Assembly (NCBI GenBank): GCA_013397115.1
Contig: VWZW01001376.1
Location: forward strand, 135,812-199,811
Direction: 5' to 3'
Origin: Edolisoma coerulescens
Lineage: Eukaryota; Chordata; Aves; Passeriformes; Campephagidae
DNA: 64,000 nt
In this document: positions 52,549 through 64,000 of the stretch, in pieces
How positions within the stretch are numbered: the first letter of the stretch is position 1
How the letters are laid out: the number at the start of each line of letters is the position of its first letter
Position numbers and translations under genes: made by a program
The notes under the pieces: model-generated
What the model was told of the DNA's origin: nothing
Database searches by the model: none
Seen by the model: the letters and a program-made list of their open reading frames with translations, nothing else

Positions 52549-53077
52549 CTTGAATCCTGTGTTCAATTTTGGGCCACTCACTAGAAGAAAAGACATGGAG
52601 GTGCTGGAGCATATCCAGAGAAGGGCAGTGGAGCTGGGGAAGAGTCTGGAGCACAAGTCCTATGAGGAGAGGATGAGGGAGCTGGGGGTGTTTAGCCTGG
52701 AGAAAAGGAGGCTCTGGGTTGGGGTGGGGTGCGAGACGTGGCTTACCACACTCTACAACTACCTAAAAGGAGGTTGCAGGGAGGTGAGGGTCAGTCTCTT
52801 CTCCTAAGTAGCAAGTGATAGGACAAGAGGAAATGGCCTCAAGTTTCACCAGGGGAGGTTTAGACTGTATACTAGGAAAAACTTCTACACTGAAAGGGCT
52901 GCCAAGACTGGAACAGGCTCCCCAGGGTAGTGGATGAGTCACCATCCCTGGAGATATTTAAGATGTGTAGATGTGGCACTTAGAGATGGATGTGGTTTAG
53001 CTGAGGACTTTGCAGCACTGGATTTATTCATCCTAAAGGTCTTTTTCAACCTAACCAATTCTATGATCATTCTATGT
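52549..53077 (+). repeat. CR1 LINE 3' fragment
   Basis: TTCAATTTTGGGCCACTCAC, GACATGGAGGTGCTGGAGC, ATCCAGAGAAGGGCAGTGGAG, TTTAGCCTGGAGAAAAGGAGG, ACAACTACCTAAAAGGAGG, GGAGGTTTAGACTGTATACT, GAACAGGCTCCCCAGGG, AAGATGTGTAGATGTGGCAC, and a TTCTATGATCATTCTATG tail follow the CR1 order closely. Where a typical copy has the 'GGGGAGACCTTATTGC' segment, this one has a different G-rich stretch (about 52696-52745), probably a local rearrangement. Confidence 0.96.
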
Positions 53078-53909
53078 ATTTTCCAGTTTCAGGTGTATTT
53101 TTCAGCAATTAGATGTAGACTACTAAGTTGCTATTCTAGATATCATGTGTCCTGATTATCAAATACTATGTTTGGACACACGCTTGGATTATAAATTAAT
53201 ACATTGTATATCACACTGGAAAATACAAGTGAGCAAACATGCATTTGAAACAATATAGAAACCATTTTCATCATTTATCTAATAAAATACCATTTCAGTT
53301 AATGTCGCTTTGTAATGTCCCTGCCAAACCATTTCCATCTGAAGCAAAATAATTGCATTGATCACCATGGCATCACTCTTATTCTCACTAATGGACCTGG
53401 AAATAGCTCTGGTCCTCATCTACAGATGTGCTTACCCAAGCCTGCAGTAACTGTTTCAGAAACTCAAATCTGTTACTTCACCAAAGCTGATTCTTAGTCG
53501 AAAGTTAATTCATGAAAGAGATTGCTGTGCTTTGATTAGGAAAATATAATGCCCAGTAACTGAAATAATCCAGGATAAGAGATCAGAGTTAGAGATATTA
53601 TTCCTTCTCTTTGGGGGATGAAAGAGTCCATGACAATACAAAACAAGAGGCTGTATGGCTCTTACTTCCTTTATGTCTTGCCTCTTTTTCCTGTTCATTT
53701 TGGTGGAATTTGGCACATGGTTATCCTTTAAGTTCAAGATGCTACAAAAACATTATCAAAAAGAGACATACGGCCCCATACAGAATATTCCCGAGGGCAG
53801 GGTCTGGGACTTTATGCACTTATTTTTCAGATGGGAGTGCGCAGATTTGACATTTTTTTAGCATGTTGGGGGATTTGCATGTAACCCAAGGCTTTGTCCA
53901 GAATACTAA
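53078..53909. other. Unassigned AT-rich DNA between CR1 copies
   Basis: No gene or repeat is seen. The only frames are short, about 60-79 codons, and unrecognised. Confidence 0.6.
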
Positions 53910-54042
53910 TCATTACAGAATGGTTGGGTTTGGAAAGGATCTTAAAGACCAAACTTAGTTCCAACCCTCCTACTTTGGGCAGAGACACCTTTCACTAGAC
54001 CAGATTGCTCAAAGCCCCACCCAGCCTGGCCTTGAACACTTC
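53910..54042 (-). repeat. CR1 LINE 3' end fragment
   Basis: The plus strand reads ATTACAGAATGGTTGGGTTT, GGAAAGGATCTTAAAGACC, then CAGCCTGGCCTTGAACACTT, which is the reverse complement of a CR1 3' end. About 130 bases are kept. Confidence 0.93.
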
Positions 54043-57000
54043 ATGAACACGGATCTTTATTGCTGCTGAGTAGCTACGAGTTGTGCCATGTCAAAGCTGT
54101 GCCGTGCCTCCTTAGGTATAGAGTGAGGGTCATATCCTGTTGTGGGTCTGTTCCATGGGAAGTAGTGCAAGACAAATGATATTGTCATGTGCATTGTACA
54201 GGCTGCGTGCTTCATCAAAAAAATGCCATAATGATTCTTTCTATTCTAGCTGCAATAATCCAAATAAAACCGTTCAGTCTAAAAGCGTGTGTGAGCTGTG
54301 AAGATGCATGATATTGGGTTTCAGGGAGTAATACAACAGTGGGCTACAATTTCTAATGTAACTGGGGACTGTTGAAAATTAGAGATTTTAAAATTAAACT
54401 ATTTTCAGTGTGCAGTAAATTATAAGAACTGTTCTAGCTACAGAGAAAACAAGGAACAAACTTTACTTTCAGGTTCCGTGAATGTTCTTTGTCTCTGTGA
54501 ATGTTCTCTGTCAAAACTCATGGTTTGAAATACCAGGCAAGCCTCTTTTTATGGTGACCTTGATGTCAGGATTGCTTTGATTTTTCTCATGTGTCGAAAT
54601 AAACAGATAATATTCCTTTCTGCTAGTAACTACGGGGAAGTTCTTAGCTGCTTGTGTCAGGCTTCTCAAAAATCCCTGTCCAAGTTTTGCCATAGAAAGA
54701 TGACACTGAATTTAAAAAAGAAACATTCAAAAATTACTGTTTATTTTAATTTGGTAATCTTTACTCTTTTATGCTAATTTTTTTCTGAAAGTTTATGCAA
54801 ATTATTTGGCTTTCATTATTTCTGCATCACTCTGAATGTAGTATTTCTGTTCTCAACTTATTGGTGACCTTACCCTTAGCCTGATTTCTATTTTGCCAGC
54901 TTGACACTCTGCTATGTTCAGAAGTAATTGGGGACTACTTGTCCAATCTCAGATCAATACTCTGGTGGAGGCGATAAAATTTACCACTGTTGTAGCACTA
55001 CTAGGAGTTTTTTTACCAATGTCGAATTCAACTAATAGCACTGAAAATGTACAGCATTTGAAAAATCCAAGGGAAATGGCTGAAGAAATTGGCTCTTGCA
55101 GGAGAAAAATCTGTAATTCATGGCAAAGCCTTTTTGTCATCCAAAGTATAGGATAATAGGATTTAAATTATCATCCAGGGTACACCTAGATGCATTCACC
55201 ATAACAGTTCATTTCACGGGGATGGATATGTGATCTTTGTATGGATATGGATTTTAAGTCGGTTCCTGTGTGATAAACGCAGTGCAGGAAAAGGAGTTGG
55301 GAGACAATGATAGTTTGTAGCTCATCAAATATTTATATTTTTCAAGACTACAAAACCAGTGATTCACCCTATTGTACATCAGAAAAGAGATGGGGCTTGG
55401 CTTGTTACACCTTCCAGGCAGTAAGTGGATGCCGACAGTAATCAGCAGTCGGTGGGGGGCTTCTGAGCATGCCTAGTGGAGAGGCTTATTTTTTTCAAAG
55501 CCCAGTTTCTATCTTGAGAGAAGGAGGGAGCCGAGTTGTGCTGCATCACTCTCCTTGCAATCTGTTCTGGCACAACTCCCTGTGCTATGTGAGGGAGTTC
55601 AGCCATCTCCAGCATTGCCTTTGGATAGGAGATAGGACTAATGAAGTCTGAGGACTCAAAGCACAACAGCAGAAAAATGCAAAAATATTGATGAGATTTC
55701 AGGAGGTGAAGAAAAAGAATTTTGTAATAAACAGTATCCTGTTTCGTACAAGACTGATGCTGGAATGCAATAGTAACCTATTTTTATAACAAGGTATGTG
55801 TCAGAAGTCTCAAGGCCCCCCATTTCTCTGGTCCAGATAAAATGCAAGAAAAACAAACAATGCAAAGGGAATCTTGAATGCTGCTGTTTGAGAAAAGCAA
55901 CTTTCCTTACCTACATCAAAGAGACTACTCTCTGTCTAGCTAAGCTGATTGTTAGCTTTGCTTTATCATCACTGCTGAGCCTTCAGTTGGATGGGGTCCT
56001 AGTGCTAAAAGCCTGAAACTTCCAGAGAAGGAGCACATTTGGCAGCAGTTGCTGATAGTATAGCACCTTTCAAGGCAACTTGGTTATAAGCAATCAAACT
56101 GGAAATTTCTTCAGACACAGGTGGTACAGACTGTGCTTGTCTTCTGCAGCCACCTGCAGAGCTCTGGTTTCAAACCAGATTTAAGCCCATCAAACCACCA
56201 AGGAGTGTAGCACAGCAGGAAAATCTTCATTTGTCTTTTCTTTCCCAACCCATTCTCGTGTTATGTTTCATGGAAAACTTCATGGATAGCATTTTCCCTG
56301 GGGTTACAGTAACAAATTAAAACTTAAAGCAGGGGGTTTTGTCTGTGCTCTCCAGTGTTACACATTGTGGCAAACGTTTTGATAACAAAGAGAAGTCACA
56401 TTGGGCTGGCAACAGTACAGTTACAGGCTGCATTTCTTTTAAGCTGTCAGGGAAGCAAGAAGCAGCATAGCTATTCATGACAGGTTTAAAGCTGGGAAAA
56501 GGAGAGTTGTGATAGCTCCACTCATCTTGTCCAGCTCTGCTCTTGGAAACACGGTTCACAAGCCTCTGGTGACAGTGTAACTACAGGGATGATGCCCTTT
56601 GCCATTTGCCCTTTCACTGCTGTCAGCAACTTCCATGAATGAAGCTTGACCAAAGATTCCTGCTAAGGGTTTTCTCTAAGATGGAGAGTTTACAAGGCAT
56701 TTAAATATACATTCAGACTCTCTCCTGGCTAATCGTTACACAGAAGTTTTCCAGGTTTATGATTTCCCAAACATCTTCTATAAATTTTTCTCTCACATGA
56801 TTGATTTAAATGACAGGTTACTGTACACCTCCAACTTGTGTATGGACTCACAAACTCTATGCCTGCAGCACTTAACTATTTTTCTTGCAGCCCAGATATT
56901 GATCAGTTATGCCAATATTTTTTTTTTTTTTATGACAGACCCTACCGTCACAGGTGTGACATAATCAAATGGCATCTTCTCTCACAATGTGGCCCCTCTG

Positions 57001-57450
57001 CTGTAATCCACCAGACCAAGGCTTGTGAAAGAGAAAGCCATTGTTAGACAGCCCCTAAACAGGCCTACCGCTCAGCCAGGCAACTGAAATTACCACTGCA
57101 TGTTACAAATTTCCTTTTGTGTTACAGCAAATGGCAAAGACTTGTGGAATTTGAGCTGTGTTTCCAGCTGGGTTTCAAAGAGCATGAGACTTTCCTGAGC
57201 ACACTGTCTGTCTGAATTCTGTGTTAACTCATTTTCTGAATTGTCATTCTGAAATGTTGAGAAAGTACAAAATGATGTTCCAGAGGCATCACTCAAGGCA
57301 AAACTGCTTAAAGGCCCTTGACTTATTAAGAACAGAAAATCAATTTTCCTTCAAACTCCTCATTGGACAGGTAAGCTTAGATGAAACTCAGCAATAAAAC
57401 CACTGAACAAGTGACAAAGTGTTCATGCTCTTCAGTTCAGTTACAGCCCT
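54043..57450. other. Unassigned unique DNA
   Basis: No gene is recognised. A 19-base tandem duplication lies at 54478-54512 (GTGAATGTTCTYTGTCTCT, 1.8 copies), and a T13 run near 56919-56931 follows a splice-acceptor-like TTTTTCTTGCAG (about 56879-56890) that leads into no usable frame. Confidence 0.6.
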
Positions 57451-58003
57451 TGTTCCAACCAGGACAGGGTTAATTTTTGCAGTAGCGAGGAGGGGGCACG
57501 TCTAGGACCTGGGGGTTATTCTATACCACCTCACGTCATTGCCGTCATAGCCGTTATTGCCGGGGCAGGGGAAAGGCACTCCCTTCTGAGGAGAAGGGGT
57601 TCTTTCCTGTTGAGGAACATGGCAGAGGAGCAGTGGGGTAATGCTGGCTCCAAGCCAGAGGGAGTGGTTGGGTGGCACCAGTTAAAAGCTGGATGGAGCA
57701 GTCAGGATGGCATGGCTGTGGTCAGGTCAAGCTCTGCAGTGAGCATTTTGCAAGTGAATCACTCTCTCTTTTGTACAGTTTTGTTATTAATATTCTTGCT
57801 GTCAGTGTTTGTTTTCTTATCTCATTGCTGTTTCCAGTAAATTGTTATCTCAATCCATGACATTTACCTTTTGTGCCTCCAGTTCTCCTCTCCATCCAGT
57901 GCAGGAGAGGGGGAGGAGGAAGGGGAGCAAGCAAGCAGCAACATGGTTTGGGGAGTCTCAGTGGAAGCACTAAATTGGGGAGTACAATTCCTAAATCATG
58001 ACA
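57451..58003 (+). mobile_element. Solo LTR of an avian endogenous retrovirus
   Basis: The element runs from TGTTCCAACCAGGACAGGG (57451) to CTAAATCATGACA (58003) and so has the TG..CA ends of an LTR. The start, GACAGGGTTAATTTTTGCAGTAG, matches the known avian form 'GGATAGGGTTAATTTTCTTCATAGTAG'. The 3' part reads CATTGCTGTTTCCAGTAAATTG, then CTCAATCCATGACATTTACC, TTTTGTGCCTCCAGTTCTCC, and a GGGGGAGGAGGAAGGGGAGC segment, all typical of these LTRs. A TATA-like GTTAAAAGC sits at 57681-57689. No internal gag-pol sequence adjoins it, so it is solitary. Flanking 5-base sequences (GCCCT and CGCAC) do not match, so no target-site duplication is seen. The exact family (ERVL-like is likely) is not assigned. 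Confidence 0.85.
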
Positions 58004-61000
58004 CGCACAAATGATAGTCAGTATCTTCTAAGAAACAATGAGTTGTCATCAGCTGAGCAACCAAAACCACTTCAGCCTTCATGCAAAGCTACTAACTCAG
58101 TTACTTTCCATATACAATACAAAATTTTAACATGATAAGCTTAAATTATTATTTTCAAGTAACTTTTTTTTTTTGGCATCTAATTTAGTGTCCAGAATGG
58201 TTCAGCATCCTCAGTTGCCACTATAACAAGCAGAGGAAAAGGGATGCTCCTGTGCAGAGTGTTCTCACAGCACTCCAGTTAGGCTTTTGCTCCGAACACC
58301 ATCTCATTCTCTCCTGACAATACAGGGAACAGACATTAGGAAGGAATTATTAGGTATATATAAAAAAATTTCCCTCCTAACCTAGAAACCCAGGTTTAGT
58401 GTCTTTCTTAGGGAACGCGACTATTGCCAATACTCATGGTGCATTTTCAAACTAAACTTGTCGTGGCTATTGTTGAAAAATTGTGGTGTGTTTGTAACCT
58501 AACGTACATGTATGCAACGTTAAGAAGCAATACAAAAAGACAGACCATTGTGTTCTTAAGGTTGCAGTGAAGACAAGAGATGCAGTTATTGTTGTCTGGA
58601 CTAGAAAAATACTACAAACTTTAACCTGACAGTATCTTGAAGCTGTAAAACCACCACACAAGAATTATCATCCCAGTAAAGCAACTGTGATTTTTGCTGT
58701 GACTTCATCATGCTCCAGGTTAGTCCCAGTGTGAGCAAAGGCCTGGAAAGGTACACAAACAAATTTGAAAATCAAGGCAGTAATTCACTAAACTGGACAT
58801 CAGATGACACAGTGTCCAGACTTGAGGATATCCCATTTTCTGGAAATGTAACCTTTTAAGACAGGTTAAGTAATTACACAGCAAAAAATTTAAGTATAAA
58901 AAAAACCCAAAAAAACCAGACTAGAAGCTACTCAGATAAATTTACACATATTTACAGCTATGAAATGTTAAGAACATTTACAACATGTGGCTCATGCACA
59001 CCTTATTTCTTAGGCATATCCTATGCTTTTTTCTTCCCCTTCCTCCTGAAACCTGAAACACCTGCAGCCAGTCTTAGGCTGTAACAAAACCCACAGCTGC
59101 ATTCTGCCTGCTGACTAAGGGCCTGTTGTTAAGCCTTGGGCCATGTGTTTAGCTCCATCGGTCATTAAGGCAGCAGCAAGGTTCACCCCGGGTCATTTTC
59201 ACTTAACTCAGTATCAGTCTAGTTACTCAGGAGATGAAATCTTACCAGTGTGATTAGTGTGTGATAACTACAGATCTGCAAGCCCATCAGACCACTCCCT
59301 GACACTATCCATGATAGGTGTAAAAATAATTCTTCCAGGTGGTTCAAAGCAGTTGGCTGTGTGCCTAAAAAGTCACTGAGGCATTGTGGGATTGCATAAT
59401 AAAATACTACTTGTCATGTAGTATTTTAATTATTGTTATCAGCTTCCAGAATTTCAGTAAACTGGGCGTACTGCATAATGACTTTATACTAAGCCAGAGG
59501 CATTGTATCACAAGTAAAAAGAGAGCTATTCTGCTATATTGTACTGGAGATACTAATACACCAATAGAGTAAACTTTTTAGTCTCTCAGGAAAACATTAA
59601 AAAGTGAGTTTAAGGTAGACTTTTCTTCAGCATGTCTGGATCTTCAAGTCTGTGAGAATGATAAATACTCAATATGATAAACTCTTTTTGTTATCACGGC
59701 ATGCTTAGAATTTATCTGGAGAGTAGATAAGACGACCTCTCAGTTTAGGTGACCATAAAAGGAGAATGATCATCCTCTCATGTTACATAATCTCACCTTC
59801 ACTGCCTTGCATATGGACATCTCCCTGCTTTTTCAATCAATGACATCAAGGGTATAAATGCTTAAGGTAAAATCCCTCAACTGCGTAACATTAGCAGAAA
59901 ATTCCTTAAAATCAAAATTTACATGTAGGAAATTAAGCAGAAGAAAATTAATGTAAAAAAAAATCCAGAGAAGAAACACTTCTTACTTTGCTGTTCTTGA
60001 GGAATTTATATCCACTTTTTCAAACAGGTTTCCAAAACCAAGAAAATCTGTGGTTTATAAATGAGAAAACAGAAGAATAATGAAGGCCAACTATATGATT
60101 TAATATAAATACATCTATGTGACAACGGTAAAATATATGGTTTCCCGTGGCAGGTGGGCTCCTTTCATTCTTTCAGAATTATCTAAACTTACACTGCAGA
60201 CTAAAATAATATTTTAATAATTTTTACTGCCAATAACAGTAGAGGAAAAATTCAGTTCTTGGAAGATCAGCTGGTTTTATTCTGGTTTATTTATCATAAA
60301 GAGAACTGTTAATTAAATACTCAGTGCAAAATATCACTATAGATGCATCAACACAAAATAACCCAGGCTGGCTTTCAGAATTTATTCGATTCTGGTGTGT
60401 TTTCCTGTTCATGCTCAGAAAAAAAAAAACCAACCAAAACAAACCAACAAAAACAACAAAACAAATAAATCCCTAAAAACACAACCAACCAACCAACCAA
60501 CAACAAAAACCCCCAAGCAAAACAGAACAAAAACCTTAGGAAAAACTTTTAAATGGGAATTTATGCTTAAGACACTGAAAAACAATTCTCATGGAATGAA
60601 AACGTTAGTGGCTACCCTGGTCAGACAGCAAGGCAGCACCACTTTGGGGCTATGTTAGACATCTGACATTAGTCCTTCTGCACTCACTGCTGCTGCAGTA
60701 GTGGATGTACCGGCTAAGCCACTGGTGGCACAACGCAGAAATAGAGGGAGGCAGGGGTCTGCAAGCAATTTTGAGAAATTTTTCCCCAAAGATGTGCAGT
60801 TCATGAAGATCACAGTGCACTCAGCACAGAAATGCTTACTCAGAAGAGCAGACCATTAGCTCTTGGCCTTGGACCCAGAGCATGCTGGCACTGCTTGAGG
60901 AGAAGCTGATGAGCAGCATGCTGTATAGCAATCCTGCGATGTGATGCCCTGCCCTTGCCTGCGACAAACAGTTCTGTCACTTACAGCAGGGGCTCCAGTG

Positions 61001-61847
61001 TCCTTTGCAGGTGCATGAGAATCTTCGGGTGCCCTCTCAGTGCTGACTGCATGGCCAGTGCTCTGCTCCATGGGGAACACAGACAACAATTGCTACAAGA
61101 AATCATTCTACTTGTTGGAGGGGATGCCAGTGCACATCTTGACTTACTCTTTGTGCAATGCCCTGGGTTTTGCAGGGCTGAATGGGAATTGTGCCAGAAC
61201 CAATCCTCTTCCTCTTCTTCCCCAAATGATTAATTCCCACGCTGTTACTTGCAAGAAGAATACATGGGAAGAGAAGTAATCATGTTTAATGTTTGTTTCA
61301 ATACCTACTGTATCTGTCCAAGTCTCTTCCTTCATCAGCTCATACTTTATTTTTGTAATTACTTTCCAATATCAATTGACAATATCATGGGCCTCTTGCT
61401 AGTCACCTCTTTGCTCCTTCTCTACTTTTCCTTCACTGTAACAGCCTGAAAGGAGGTACTAACGTGTTTTAACATTAATTTGCACAGTATCTGGGGCATG
61501 TTTTTCAGCCAAAATAAACATGAGTCTTTCTTGATTTCATGTTGTTCTTATTCAGAAATTTTTTCTCCTAAAAATATTTCACAGCCTTGATATTTACCCC
61601 TTTTATGTGCTGGATGCTAGCAGAACATGGGCTTTGCCTGCTAGCAATTCCCTTTGGAGCCAGACTGCCATGCTAGCCTCCTAACTGGTCTTTCTGCAAA
61701 GCCAATGGCAAAAAAATCTCACCATCAACCCTGATCATCCTTGGGGCATTAAACCAAAGCCTAGACTTCAGAAAATATTTCTGAGAGAGAAAATAACTCC
61801 CTGTCCGTTTTATTATAACTTCATCAGTGTCCTTTGCAGTTCATCTC
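58004..61847. other. Unassigned AT-rich DNA between the two LTRs
   Basis: No gene and no internal retroviral sequence are seen. It contains an 11-base perfect hairpin at 59400-59428 and an A/C-only low-complexity block at 60420-60545. A GC-richer patch at 60850-61230 gives short frames without recognisable content. Confidence 0.6.
60420..60545. repeat. A-rich (AAAC/AACC)n low-complexity block
   Basis: Nearly pure A/C on the plus strand with repeated CAACC and AAAAC words (T/G-rich on the minus strand). The 87-codon frame across it (60395-60658), with K/N/T/Q repeats, is an artefact of composition. Confidence 0.9.
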
Positions 61848-62426
61848 TGTCAGGTTTCACCCCAGCTGGCAACAAAGCCCCATACACCTGCTCCTTCACT
61901 CCCTCACCAGCAGGATGGGGGAAAGAATTGGAAGGGTAAAAGCAAGCAAACTCATGCATTGAGAAAAGATAATTTAATAGGTAAAGCAAAAGCCTCATGA
62001 ACCAGCAAAGAAAAACAAGGGATTAATTCACTGCTTTCCATGGGCAAGCTGCCTTCAAGAAAAGCAGGGCTCCATCATGCATAACAGCGACTTGGGAAGA
62101 CAAATGCCATAATTTTGAACATACCCCCATTCTTTCATCTTCCCCCAGCTCTATATGCTGAGCATGCTGCCATATGGTCTGGGATATCCCTGTGGTCAGT
62201 TGGGGTCAGCTCTCCCAGCTGTCTCCCCTCCCAAGTCCTTGTACACCCCAGCCCCTTCACTGGTAGAGTGGTGTGAGGAGCAGAAAAGGCTTTGGCAGAA
62301 AGCACCGCTCAGCAATAATGAAAATATCTCTACATTGCCAACACTGTTTTCAGCACAAATCCAAAACACAGCCCCATAGCAGCTATTGTGAAAAAAATTA
62401 ACTCTATCCATGTCAAAACCAGCACA
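61848..62426 (-). mobile_element. Solo LTR of an avian endogenous retrovirus
   Basis: In sense (minus) orientation it begins TGTGCTGGTTTTGACATGG and ends GGTGAAACCTGACA, length 579. Diagnostic words are AGCTGCTATGGGGCTGTG, TGAAAACAGTGTTGG, GCATATAGAGCTGGGGGAAG (TATA-like, 62151-62158 on the plus strand), CTTCCCAAGTCGCTG and TGCATGATGGAGCCCTGC. The near-3' segment has an ATTAAA polyadenylation-type signal (61973-61978) and CTTTTACCCTTCCAATTC. The five bases on each side (ATCTC at 61843-61847 and GTCTC at 62427-62431) form an imperfect 5-base target-site duplication. There is no internal coding region, so it is a solo LTR left by recombination. It is related to, but a different subfamily from, the LTR at 57451-58003. 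Confidence 0.9.
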
Positions 62427-63578
62427 GTCTCCCAGTATTTTCTTCCATTCATTCCTCTTCTCAGTACTTTGCACTATAAGGTGGCTTTAGTAGTTTTCTT
62501 CTAGGTGGAGATTTACTGGTCCTTCTACCACAGCTTTAATTTAGTTTTCTATGAAAGTGGCCATGGACATCTGTTTTATGCTCCCTACTGAGTTTGTTAC
62601 TATCAAATCAGATTGAGACACTGACTGAACCCAAGGAAAATGATGTGGCCAAACTGGAAGACTGAGCCTTTAGCTTGAGATGTCGAAAAAGCAAGAGGTA
62701 ATCAGAGACTCCTCTGGAAATAAGCAAAAGTTTTCATTGAAGGAATCATCTATAATGACGTCAATGACGTTAAAAATACAATATGTAAATGCAGGAATAT
62801 AGCAATGAACAATTTTATGACCCATGGGTCATAGGGATTTGTTTGAGTGCTTTCTCTCAGTGATGACAAAATCTACTGTGACCGAACCTACTCAACACAA
62901 GTCCTCCAAAGAAAATATACAGAGCTTGTGGTAAGGATATCCAGATAAATAAAACTGTTCTCTCAATCTATTAGTGAACTATTTCCTATTACAGAGTAGA
63001 CACATTGTGGTTTGTGGAACCAGGATTTTCTCAGGGAAATATGAAAAACCACCTCTGACCATGTGTTGCTAAAATCCAGTACCTTTGTATTACTCAAAAA
63101 TGGAGATTACATTCTATCTATGCAATGTATTTCCATGACTTTGCTTGGAAAGGATATATTCATCCATGCCTTTTCACGAAACTGAGTGCAATGGCACTTT
63201 GTGCTATCCCAGAAATGGCAATATTTCTGTGCTGCCGTGGAAAAAGATATTCCTGCATGTAAAAAGTAGTATTTCCAGTATTACTGGGAGGAGAAAGAGG
63301 TTTTTCCTGTATCATTTATGTGATATACACAAATATATACTATTGTTCCACATAATGACAATATAATAGCTGCTATATCAAAAGTATGCCTGCAGGGTGA
63401 CTGCAGTAAAGTAAGTCAGGCTAATATAAATCTTGCCTTCCTTGAGCTTTGAAGACTAACTGTACTCTTTCAAATTTGGAATACAAAATGGTTTTTGAAT
63501 CAGCATAAGGAGAAGCTGGAAAAAAACTGCAATCAAAGAAGTTCAAGCTATCTTGGGGAAAACTGAATGGAATATTTA
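62427..63578. other. Unassigned AT-rich DNA
   Basis: No gene is seen. The one standout is the double CRE-type motif at 62756-62772. Confidence 0.6.
62756..62772. promoter_or_regulatory. Tandem CRE/ATF-type motifs
   Basis: TGACGTCA (62756-62763), a full palindromic cAMP-response element, is followed after one base by TGACGTTA (62765-62772). Both carry a CpG in an otherwise CpG-poor, AT-rich area. CREB/ATF proteins are known to bind TGACGTCA. Function here is unproven. Confidence 0.3.
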
Positions 63579-63674
63579 ATAGAATCATAGGATAACTTAA
63601 CTTGGAAAGGACCCCCAAGAATCATTGAATCCAACTCCTGGCCCTGCACAGGACAACTCCAAAAATCAGACTAT
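63579..63674 (-). repeat. CR1 LINE 3' end fragment
   Basis: The plus strand reads TAGAATCATAGGATAACTTA, CTTGGAAAGGACCCCCAAGA, ATCATTGAATCCAACTCCTG, then GCCCTGCACAGGACAACTCC. This is the reverse complement of a CR1 3' end (ATGATTCTA tail at the left). Confidence 0.94.
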
Positions 63675-64000
63675 GAATATTTGGAAAAGAACATTAGGAA
63701 AAATGATCCTTTTCTGCATTTTGTAATGTACTTGGTTACGGATCTATACTCTTGCATTGGAAATCATACTTTTCAGCAATGGCTCTACCATTGTTGCTCT
63801 ACTGCCTCTGCAAATAATGAGAAAGAACAAAATTTCTCCATATTTCAGAAATATAACACCACTCTAGAATTACCCAAAGAGGTTATAATGCAACTTCTGG
63901 CAAGCAGGATACCTGACAAAAAATCAGGACAATTTCTAGGAGGAAATCATGGCAGACCCTGTCTGTCCCATGGCATGGTTCCAGCTCCACAAGGACTCTT
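63675..64000. other. Unassigned DNA at the window edge
   Basis: Nothing is recognised in the last 325 bases. Confidence 0.5.

Noticed and set aside
57610..57840. Short frame starting MRNMAEEQ
   Set aside because: It lies wholly inside the solo LTR, whose sequence is non-coding.
60395..60658. Frame rich in K, N, T and Q
   Set aside because: It is a product of the A/C low-complexity block.

Overview
The window looks like bird nuclear DNA, most likely from Neoaves and possibly a songbird. The evidence is several CR1 LINE 3' ends with the avian ATTCTRTGA-type tail, two solitary avian endogenous-retrovirus LTRs, and no Alu, L1 or other mammal-specific repeats. The background is AT-rich, with small GC-richer patches that mostly coincide with retroelements.

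I could not support any protein-coding gene, rRNA, tRNA or other RNA gene. The open frames are short, carry no recognisable domain, mostly sit in GC-richer or repeat-derived DNA, and several of the longest begin at TTG or GTG rather than ATG. The window therefore reads as an intron or an intergenic stretch. Which of the two cannot be decided from sequence alone.

Layout: 1-3 kb is AT-rich unique DNA. 3.03-3.51 kb is a GC-rich avian retroelement fragment. A (TTTC)33 microsatellite lies at 7.6 kb. A faint MIR-like (CORE-SINE) relic lies at 16.6 kb. 23.9 kb has a TA-rich block, followed at 24.4-24.8 kb by an old CR1. A very diverged CR1-like piece lies at 32.7 kb. At 35.24-35.57 kb a TATA-like motif precedes the densest CpG cluster of the window. 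CR1 copies follow at 39.2, 41.9, 42.5, 52.5 and 53.9 kb. Solo LTRs lie at 57.45-58.00 kb (plus) and 61.85-62.43 kb (minus), and a last CR1 tail lies at 63.6 kb. The remaining DNA is unassigned. A few places have motif clusters that could be enhancers (28.2, 37.6, 51.56 and 62.76 kb), but none can be shown to be functional here.

No genes can be described as working together, and I found no previously undescribed biological system. The observations most worth checking are the MIR relic, the TATA/CpG candidate promoter, the 175-nt polypyrimidine tract and the motif clusters.
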